The notes under the pieces are model-generated. The model had not been told where the DNA came from. It searched no databases and saw only the letters and a list, made by a program, of their open reading frames with translations. A DNA stretch of 14,251 nucleotides, taken from contig JAWOIQ010000040.1 of NCBI GenBank assembly GCA_046484585.1, positions 1 to 14,251 on the forward strand, read 5' to 3'. This document shows, in pieces, positions 1 through 5,135 of the stretch. This stretch comes from JAGXFP01 sp046484585 (GTDB lineage Bacteria > Desulfobacterota > Desulfobulbia > Desulfobulbales > JAGXFP01). Position numbers and translations under genes: made by a program. Positions within the stretch are counted from its first letter, which is position 1; each line of letters starts with the position of its first letter.

Positions 1-28
1 ATTTGGAAGGATCTACATAGCTCGGCAT
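1..28 (-). CDS. aprB: Probable AprB start (APS reductase beta subunit), partial
   Basis: Only the first nine codons are inside the window, reading MPSYVDPSK from an ATG at 28-26. A strong ribosome binding site (GGAGG, bases 36-40 on the minus strand) lies 7 bases upstream of the ATG, and a near-consensus promoter lies further up. From memory, AprB proteins of sulfate reducers begin MPTYVDPSKCDGC, the cysteines being the first ligands of a [4Fe-4S] cluster. AprB is the ferredoxin-like electron-transfer partner of AprA, which reduces APS to sulfite and AMP in the cytoplasm, and aprB usually precedes aprA. The call rests on nine residues: that a gene starts here is well supported, and its identity is a good guess. 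Another ferredoxin-like protein with a similar start is the main alternative. Confidence 0.6.
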
Positions 29-59
29 TAACTTACCTCCTAACTAAATTGATTTTTCA

Positions 60-80
60 GACTCCGCAAAGCACGGAGTC
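60..80 (-). promoter_or_regulatory. Leader hairpin upstream of aprB
   Basis: A perfect 7-base inverted repeat, GACTCCG (60-66) and CGGAGTC (74-80), encloses a 7-base loop. It lies inside the predicted aprB leader, 20 bases upstream of the GGAGG. The sequence after it on the minus strand is TGAAAAATC, not a T tract, so it is not a typical terminator. It could stabilise the mRNA or bind a regulator. Its role is inferred from position only. Confidence 0.45.
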
Positions 81-279
81 CACTATAAACATACCTCTGA
101 AAATCTTCACTACAAACTCCCCGCAGGTCCCCAAAAACAGATTGCGGACCCTATCGCAAATCACGCTTTTCCGTCACGACTCTACCCCCGCAACAGGAAC
201 AGTGGATTTCAGACTTTAGTGCAACAGGACGGTCAATCACAAAAAGAATGAACGATCACTCAGTATTTCGCAAAACAGA

Positions 280-308
280 TGTATAATTTTTCACTTATTA
301 AATGTCAA
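280..308 (-). promoter_or_regulatory. Sigma-70-type promoter for aprB
   Basis: On the minus strand a perfect -35 box TTGACA (303-308) is followed by a 17-base AT-rich spacer and a -10 box TATACA (280-285, five of six consensus bases). Transcription would begin near base 273, giving aprB a leader of roughly 245 bases. A near-perfect promoter suits a gene as highly expressed as APS reductase. The assignment to aprB rests on orientation and the absence of any other minus-strand gene in between. Confidence 0.75.
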
Positions 309-448
309 GGAAAAAACTCCCGCTGCAAACCGCCCCCTGAAAGCCCGTTGTGACGTGCAGCATTTAGATTCTACCCACTTATCAGCCGGACTCTTTCGTC
401 GTTAATATGCACAGTTAGTGTCTGTCCGCAAATGAGGGTTTTTATCCG

Positions 449-469
449 AAAAAGAGGGGCCGCCCTCTT
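449..469 (-). terminator. Rho-independent terminator-like hairpin, minus strand
   Basis: The minus strand has a 7-bp GC-rich stem, AAGAGGG (463-469) and CCCTCTT (452-458), around the 4-base loop CGGC. It runs directly into TTTTTCGG (T run 449-453, partly inside the stem). This is a standard intrinsic terminator layout for minus-strand transcription. It lies about 140 bases upstream of the aprB promoter, so it would end a transcript begun further right, not the apr mRNA. No protein-coding gene on this strand feeds into it. Confidence 0.55.
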
Positions 470-509
470 CCGCAGTCCTGCCCCGGCGCTGGACCGTTAA
501 CACTTTCGA

Positions 510-530
510 TGAGGCCGGTTTATCGCCTCA
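510..530 (-). repeat. Stem-loop TGAGGC/GCCTCA
   Basis: A perfect 6-base inverted repeat (510-515 and 525-530) around a 9-base loop, inside the candidate RNA region. Part of it could instead pair GCCGG (514-518) with CCGGC (483-487), so the fold is not unique. Confidence 0.4.
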
Positions 531-561
531 AGCCCCTCTCGCGAGCATCAATAATACATAA

Positions 562-600
562 TCCTGAATCCGTGACGGCCAATGGCCGCCCCTTTCAGGA
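562..600 (-). repeat. Nested inverted repeat (two-tier stem-loop)
   Basis: An outer 7-base repeat, TCCTGAA (562-568) with TTCAGGA (594-600), encloses an inner 5-bp hairpin, CGGCC (576-580) with GGCCG (584-588), around the loop AAT. The interior loop has 7 and 5 unpaired bases. This two-tier arrangement is more typical of a structured RNA than of an operator. One strand of the outer stem (CAGGAC, 596-601) can alternatively pair with GTCCTG (475-480). Confidence 0.5.
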
Positions 601-717
601 CACCCGTTAACGAGCCATCTGACGTGGCGGCTACTTCATTATATAGCAGTATAAACAACATCGCCGCCTCCTTGCAAGCAACACGTTCTCGAACGCGCAC
701 CAATTCAGGATAATAAT

Positions 718-746
718 TTGACACCGGGCCCGGGCGTGGTTAAAGT
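718..746 (+). promoter_or_regulatory. Sigma-70-type promoter for the YkgJ-type gene
   Basis: A perfect -35 box TTGACA (718-723) is followed by a 17-base spacer and TAAAGT (741-746, four of six consensus bases). A start near 753 would leave a leader of about 77 bases before the ATG at 830. The spacer is unusually GC-rich and contains the palindrome CCGGGCCCGG (724-733). Confidence 0.55.
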
Positions 747-761
747 GACGCAAACTTAACC
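738..761. promoter_or_regulatory. Operator-like inverted repeat over the -10 box
   Basis: GGTTAA (738-743) and TTAACC (756-761) form a perfect 6-base inverted repeat with a 12-base spacer. It overlaps the -10 box and probable start of the 718-746 promoter, where a bound repressor would block transcription. The regulator is unknown and the function is inferred from placement. Confidence 0.35.
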
Positions 762-829
762 TACTGGCAGTTACAGCCTCTTGTAATCTGCATAACCAAG
801 ACGATTTCAACTACGCAGGTATCCACGCC

Positions 830-1771
830 ATGAGCGATTCAAAAACCGGCGAGATCAAGACCGCCAAATCCCTTTTCAAAAACGAAAATAATCCGAGCAA
901 CATTGTGCCAAGCAAACTCTTTCTGGATAGCAGAATTAAATTTCGCTGCCATCCCGAAGTTTCATGTTTCACCGCCTGTTGCGGCAACATCGATATTATC
1001 CTGACCCCTTACGACATTCTGCGAATCCGCAGAGCCCTGAACCTCCCGGCGGACGAGTTCCTGCTTCGCTTTACCACCCCCCTCTTCCTGGAGAAAACCG
1101 ATATGCCCGGCGTCAAGCTCCACCTTGACGAAGAAGGACGCTGTCCTTTCGTAACCGAAAAAGGCTGCACCATCTATGAGTATCGGCCCACTACCTGCCG
1201 CTATTATCCGGTCGGCATGTCCTTTTTTCACGAAGCCGCCGAAGAGGGTGCGGCATCCGAGGAATTCTATTTCCTGGTCAAGGAAGAGCACTGTAAGGGC
1301 CACGATGAAGAACAAGTCATGACCATCCGGGAGTGGCGCAAGGACCAGGGGATCGACGAAAGCGACGAGATGAACCGGGAATGGATGGAACTGGTGATGC
1401 GCCGCAAGTCTTTCGGCCAGCAGGCGACCTTGAGCGAGCCGGCCCAGAAGATTTTTTTCATGGCCAGCACTGATCTCGACAAGTTCCGCAGCTTCGTGAT
1501 GAGTGATTCGTTCAGGGACACCTACGAAATCGAGCAGGCGACCATCGACGGCATAGCGGAAGACGACGTGGCCCTGATGAAGTTCTCGTTCAAGTATCTG
1601 GCCTCTTCACTGTTCGGCACCCAGGACCTGAAGATCAAAGAAGAAAAGATCAGGGCCAAATCAGAAGAGATGCAAAGAACCCGGGGCGATGCCGAAAAAC
1701 GGGCGGAAGAAACCTATCGCGAACTCCTCAAGGACAAAGAGGAGCTCATCGCCGCCACCAAAAAGGCTTAA
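830..1771 (+). CDS. YkgJ-family cysteine-cluster protein
   Basis: A 313-residue soluble protein with the cysteine pattern of the YkgJ (CxxCxxC) family, thought to bind zinc or an iron-sulfur cluster. Visible ligands are C40, C46, C50 and C51 in the first group and C105, C113 and C123 in the second (CPF, GCTIYEYRP, TCRYYPVG), plus C155. The C-terminal half (from about 165) has no recognised domain, and residues 265-313 are a charged Lys/Glu-rich helix likely to form a coiled coil. No signal peptide is seen. The ATG at 830 has only a weak ribosome binding site (CAGG, 816-819). The gene is transcribed alone, divergent from probable aprB and convergent with the histidine kinase. The biochemical role of the family is not well defined, so none is assigned here. 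Confidence 0.88.
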   Translation: MSDSKTGEIKTAKSLFKNENNPSNIVPSKLFLDSRIKFRCHPEVSCFTACCGNIDIILTPYDILRIRRALNLPADEFLLRFTTPLFLEKTDMPGVKLHLDEEGRCPFVTEKGCTIYEYRPTTCRYYPVGMSFFHEAAEEGAASEEFYFLVKEEHCKGHDEEQVMTIREWRKDQGIDESDEMNREWMELVMRRKSFGQQATLSEPAQKIFFMASTDLDKFRSFVMSDSFRDTYEIEQATIDGIAEDDVALMKFSFKYLASSLFGTQDLKIKEEKIRAKSEEMQRTRGDAEKRAEETYRELLKDKEELIAATKKA

Positions 1772-1804
1772 CCGAGTTTTATACCACAAGGGCATAAGTT
1801 TCGT

Positions 1805-1825
1805 TTGAGCAGGCAAGCTGCTCAA
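1805..1825. terminator. Hairpin between convergent genes, possible bidirectional terminator
   Basis: A perfect 8-base inverted repeat, TTGAGCAG (1805-1812) and CTGCTCAA (1818-1825), encloses the 5-base loop GCAAG. It sits between two converging genes, and its right arm includes the kinase stop codon (1822-1824). Neither side has a good T tract, so it is a weak intrinsic terminator at best. It is the only strong hairpin seen in the 50-base gap. Confidence 0.4.
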
Positions 1826-3240
1826 CTCAGCTTTATCCTGAAGGTGGTTCCCACGCCAAGGACGCTGTCGACCTCGATCTCGCCATGGTGGTTGTCGATA
1901 ATGTTTTTGGCGATAGCCAGACCGAGGCCGGTGCCGCGGGTTTTGTCGGTATAGAATGGCTTAAAGATCTGGTCCTGGCTGTCTTCGGGAATGCCGGGGC
2001 CTGTGTCGGTGATCTCGATAACGATCCCGGCCTCGTTAGCGCTGTCATGGGCGACCCTTACGGATAGCGATCCTCCTTCCGGCATCACCTGGACCCCGTT
2101 CAACAGGATATTCAACAGAGCCCGGTAGAACAGTTCCCGGTCAACCGGCACCATGAGCAGCTCCCCTTCGATCTCCAAGCGCTCCGAGATACCGTGACTT
2201 TCCAGCTCGGTACTGACAAACTCAACCGCCTCTCTGACAATGTTCTCGACCTGGGCCAGCTTAAGATTAATCTCGCGGGGCTTGGCGAAATCCAGAAACT
2301 CACGGACAATCTTATCCAGTCTGGTGGTCTCATCGATAATCACGGTGGTGAGCTGTTTATTGGCAGCGGACTCGGCCCCGATCCTCTTGCGGAGCATCTC
2401 GGCAGTACTGCGGACAATCCCCAGGGGATTTTTTATTTCGTGGGAGACGGAAGCGATCATTTTCCCGAGACCGGCAAGATGCTCGCTGCGACGCAGCCGA
2501 TCTTCGAGAATCTGGCGATCCCTGGCTCGCGCTTCGATGATCCGGTCGGCCCTGGCCACGATAAGCCGCAGAATCACGAAGAGGACAAACATAAACAGAA
2601 AGGCGATGCCGCTGATCATCCACTGCAGTTTAATGGTGGCCAGATAATCGTCGGACATGTCCTGGATGATCTCGATTACCCCGAGAATCTTGGCCGGGGT
2701 CTGTTCCGAACGCAACGGAATATAGGAGATTAATCGGTATGAGGGGGACTCGGAACCCGGCAGCAGATTGAGCATGGAGCCCTTCACCTCGAGCCGGGAA
2801 GAACTGCGACCTTCCTTGGCACTCATAAATTCCTCGCCGCCTTCCCCCTGCTCCCCGACCCGTTCGTTGATCGTACTGTAGACCACAACATCTTCCTGCT
2901 GATCGAAAATGCTTACCGCCTCAACCTTCATCCCGTGGGTTATATTGCGGATTATGATATCAAGGCGTTTCTGCTGGCCGGGATGGCTGGGGATAATGCT
3001 GCCGTAACGAAGATAGGACGGCATTATGAAACGCTCGTATAACTGCTGGTTGATGTTTCTGGCAAAGACCAGGGCATACTCTTCACTGCGCCGCAGCATT
3101 ACCCCGTTGGCATGGTTCGAGATCAGGATAGCGAAAATCGGCGTGAAGACCAGGAAAACCAGCAGAGTGGTAAAGGAAAAAAACTTCACCAGCGCGAAAG
3201 GTTTAATAGGAACTATCGACAGCTTGTCATCATTTTTCAT
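1822..3240 (-). CDS. Membrane-bound sensor histidine kinase
   Basis: A 472-residue sensor kinase that should autophosphorylate on histidine and pass the phosphate to a response regulator. In order: transmembrane helix 1 (about 20-41), an extracytoplasmic sensor region (about 42-206), transmembrane helix 2 (about 207-228), and a linker helix without a clear HAMP domain. A HisKA dimerisation domain follows, with the phospho-acceptor H267 in SVSHEIKNPLG, then an HATPase_c domain with N-box (LLNGVQVMPEGG, about 379-390), G1 box DTGPGIP (412-418) and G2 box GTGLGLAI. The layout resembles NtrB/ZraS-like kinases. The ATG at 3240 is chosen because it follows the radical SAM stop by 4 bases; earlier in-frame starts lie inside that gene. 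The ribosome binding site is weak, suggesting coupled translation. No response regulator is in the window. The signal sensed is unknown. Confidence 0.9.
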   Translation of the reverse strand: MKNDDKLSIVPIKPFALVKFFSFTTLLVFLVFTPIFAILISNHANGVMLRRSEEYALVFARNINQQLYERFIMPSYLRYGSIIPSHPGQQKRLDIIIRNITHGMKVEAVSIFDQQEDVVVYSTINERVGEQGEGGEEFMSAKEGRSSSRLEVKGSMLNLLPGSESPSYRLISYIPLRSEQTPAKILGVIEIIQDMSDDYLATIKLQWMISGIAFLFMFVLFVILRLIVARADRIIEARARDRQILEDRLRRSEHLAGLGKMIASVSHEIKNPLGIVRSTAEMLRKRIGAESAANKQLTTVIIDETTRLDKIVREFLDFAKPREINLKLAQVENIVREAVEFVSTELESHGISERLEIEGELLMVPVDRELFYRALLNILLNGVQVMPEGGSLSVRVAHDSANEAGIVIEITDTGPGIPEDSQDQIFKPFYTDKTRGTGLGLAIAKNIIDNHHGEIEVDSVLGVGTTFRIKLS

Positions 3241-3244
3241 TATA

Positions 3245-4969
3245 TTACCCAACGCAAACACCGCAGCGCCTGCACCTGGAAGTTTCACAGGGACCGGTGG
3301 CGCGCCCGGCCAGAGCCCGTTGATACTCCGCCCAAAGATAATCACCTTTAATCCCATGGTCAATCACCTCCCAGGGCAGCAATTCAAACCGATCCCTGCT
3401 TCTGAGAGCGTAATGTTCGGGATTGATTCCGTTTTTCCGCATGGCCTGCCGCCAATTGCCGCCGACCGTGGCCAGCTCGATCAAGGCAGGGGCCAGTCGC
3501 CGATCTCCCCTGGCCAGAACCGCCTGCAGAAAGGCGTTATTTGGATTTTCACCCATGATCTTCAGGTTGGCCACTCCCTTGAGGGCCTGACGCAGATATT
3601 TGAGTTTCTTTTTAAGGAGATTTACCCCAGCGAAGGGCTGGTATTGAAAAGGGGTCCACGCCTTGGGCACGAAAGGATTAATGCTCAGGATCAGAGTGCT
3701 CAACCTGCCCCGGGCCCGGCCGGGAATATTCATGATCTCCCGCACCTCGGTCACCAGTTTCGCCATTTCATCCAGATCGGCATCGATCTCGGTGGGCAAG
3801 CCGATCATAAAGTACAATTTCAGGTTGACGATCCCGGCCTTCACCAGTTTCTCGGCGCCCCGGAGGACATCTTCCCGGCTGATTCCCTTGTTGATCACGC
3901 GGCGCAATCTTTCCGAGCCGCCATCCGGGGCGATTGCCACCGTCTTCAGGCCGCTCCCGGCCAGAAGGGTTAGCAGGGAGTCGCCAATCACATCGGCCCG
4001 AAGCGACGAAAAAGAGAGTTGACAACCGTCCAGCAGCAGCCGTTCCGCGACCTTCTGCAACTCACCGGAGCGCACCATTTCCATACCCAGAAGGCCGATC
4101 TTGTCGGCCCCCTCGGGACGTTCCTCAATTGCCGAGACAATGGCGGAACCAGACCACAACCGCGGCGGCCGATACACGAAGCCGGCCGCGCAGAACCGGC
4201 ACCCCTTGCTGCACCCACGGCCGAGCTCGACCATGTACAGATCGGCAAACTCCGCCGCCGGTGTAAGGACAGCGGAATGGCCGGCAACCTCCGGGGCCTC
4301 AATCCCCAGCCGTTTGACCCGCCGCGGAATACCGGGCTCGACCTCGATTTCCCTTAGAATCTGATCCGGGCCGTATTTAAAATGGTAAAAGCGGGGGACA
4401 TAACAGCCCGGCAACTCCACGGCCATCCTTCGCAAAAGCTCGCGCCGGTCGAGATTCTTCCCGGCTGCCGACAATCTTTCGAGAATGGCCGGCAGTACCG
4501 GTTCCGCTTCACCGATCACCAGCATATCAAAAAACGGCGCCACCGTTTCCGGATTGATAAAGCAGCAGACCCCGCCACCGATGATCAGCGGCCTGCCGGA
4601 CTCGATCCCGGCCTCCTGCCGTTCTTCCGCCAAGGGCTCGAGACCGGCGGAGATCAGCATCCGGACCAGGCTCGGAATATCCTGCTCGAAACTTATCGAA
4701 CAGAGAATTACCGGAAAATCGGCGAGGGGGCGGGAAGACTCGACGGAAAGAGGTTTATCCTCCCCATCCGGCAGAAAAATCCTTTCGCAAACCAGGTCGG
4801 GGTTCTGATTGACCAGCTCATAGACCAGTTGCAGACCCAGATTGGACATGCCCACCCCGTAGGTGTTGGGAAAGAGCAGTCCCACCGGCAGCCTCCCCTT
4901 CCAGCTCTTCTTCCAGGACCCTCTTTCCCTGGGAAATTCATGGCTGGCGTCGGGACGTCGATGGCGCAT
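3245..4969 (-). CDS. B12-binding-type radical SAM protein
   Basis: A 574-residue protein. The N-terminal part (about 25-190, with LPVGLLFPNTYGVGMSNLGL and PLIIGGG) looks like the degenerate cobalamin-binding-like domain found ahead of many radical SAM enzymes; the B12-ligating DxHxxG motif is not seen. The radical SAM core begins near 245 with the cluster motif C253-x3-C257-x2-C260 (GCSKGCRFCAAG), which binds the [4Fe-4S] cluster that cleaves S-adenosylmethionine. The C-terminus ends in CETSRCRRCGVC (C561, C566, C569, C572), a possible second cluster site. It resembles the uncharacterised radical SAM family related to TIGR03960, whose substrate is unknown to me. The ATG at 4969 lacks a clear ribosome binding site; an in-frame stop lies 27 bases upstream with no usable start between. 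The gene follows ftsZ across a palindromic gap and nearly abuts the kinase. Confidence 0.87.
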   Translation of the reverse strand: MRHRRPDASHEFPRERGSWKKSWKGRLPVGLLFPNTYGVGMSNLGLQLVYELVNQNPDLVCERIFLPDGEDKPLSVESSRPLADFPVILCSISFEQDIPSLVRMLISAGLEPLAEERQEAGIESGRPLIIGGGVCCFINPETVAPFFDMLVIGEAEPVLPAILERLSAAGKNLDRRELLRRMAVELPGCYVPRFYHFKYGPDQILREIEVEPGIPRRVKRLGIEAPEVAGHSAVLTPAAEFADLYMVELGRGCSKGCRFCAAGFVYRPPRLWSGSAIVSAIEERPEGADKIGLLGMEMVRSGELQKVAERLLLDGCQLSFSSLRADVIGDSLLTLLAGSGLKTVAIAPDGGSERLRRVINKGISREDVLRGAEKLVKAGIVNLKLYFMIGLPTEIDADLDEMAKLVTEVREIMNIPGRARGRLSTLILSINPFVPKAWTPFQYQPFAGVNLLKKKLKYLRQALKGVANLKIMGENPNNAFLQAVLARGDRRLAPALIELATVGGNWRQAMRKNGINPEHYALRSRDRFELLPWEVIDHGIKGDYLWAEYQRALAGRATGPCETSRCRRCGVCVG

Positions 4970-5010
4970 TCTGATATTTTTCTTTTATGGGATTAAAAAG
5001 TCAAAATGGG

Positions 5011-5135
5011 ATGGCTAAGCTAAAATCGTCAGATCCAAGGCGCGCAAATTTCGAGGAATGAAGCGTACTTCAGTACGCTGCAATGACGAGACAATTTGCA
5101 GCAACGCAGGAGCTGGCGACTTTTTGCGACGCCAT
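5011..5135. repeat. Long imperfect palindrome (REP-like element) after ftsZ
   Basis: Nearly the whole ftsZ to radical SAM gap is an imperfect palindrome. The core is GCGTAC (5063-5068) and GTACGC (5073-5078) around TTCA. Further out, GCAAATT (5044-5050) matches AATTTGC (5093-5099). The outermost arms are ATGGC (5011-5015) and GCCAT (5131-5135). The right side also has the direct repeat GCGAC-TTTTT-GCGAC (5116-5130). It abuts the ftsZ stop codon. The sequence resembles dispersed intergenic palindromes I recall from Deltaproteobacteria, but its copy number here cannot be seen. It may stabilise the 3' end of ftsZ mRNA or reduce read-through. Confidence 0.6.

Larger units (their letters stand above)
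449..631 (-). ncRNA. Candidate small or leader RNA, about 180 nt
   Basis: This minus-strand stretch holds no plausible reading frame but has the parts of a small RNA gene. A TATAAT box lies at 638-643, with no convincing -35 at the right distance. Next come a nested stem-loop (562-600) and a second stem, TGAGGC/GCCTCA (510-515 with 525-530), and then the terminator-like hairpin ending at 449. The predicted 5' end (GCCGCC, 626-631) could pair with GGCGGC (459-464) near the 3' end. Length and end-to-end pairing recall 6S RNA, but I recognise no conserved 6S sequence. The alternative is an attenuated leader reading toward aprB. No RNA family was recognised. Confidence 0.35.

Noticed and set aside
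449..631. Firm identification of the candidate RNA as 6S, SRP or RNase P RNA
   Set aside because: Length and end pairing are compatible with 6S, but no conserved sequence was recognised. The SRP core (GGAAGGAAGC type) and RNase P core (GAGGAAAGTCC type) are absent.
29..829. A protein-coding gene between probable aprB and the YkgJ-type gene
   Set aside because: I found no reading frame of useful length with a ribosome binding site on either strand. Frames opening at the ATGs here stop quickly, for example ATG AAG TAG on the minus strand near 636.
1..829. CRISPR array, tRNA, or attachment site in the long non-coding region
   Set aside because: There are no regularly spaced repeats, no tRNA-like cloverleaf with a CCA end or T-loop motif, and no integrase nearby.
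3241..3363. Upstream extension of the histidine kinase to an in-frame start at 3363
   Set aside because: It would overlap the radical SAM gene by about 120 bases, and the added residues resemble nothing in kinases. The ATG at 3240 fits the gene junction and puts the first membrane helix near the N-terminus.
3026..3973. A 315-codon open frame on the plus strand opposite the kinase and radical SAM genes
   Set aside because: It spans the junction of two well-supported minus-strand genes and has no family motifs, so it is a shadow frame. The same holds for the plus-strand frame at 5433-6296 opposite ftsZ.
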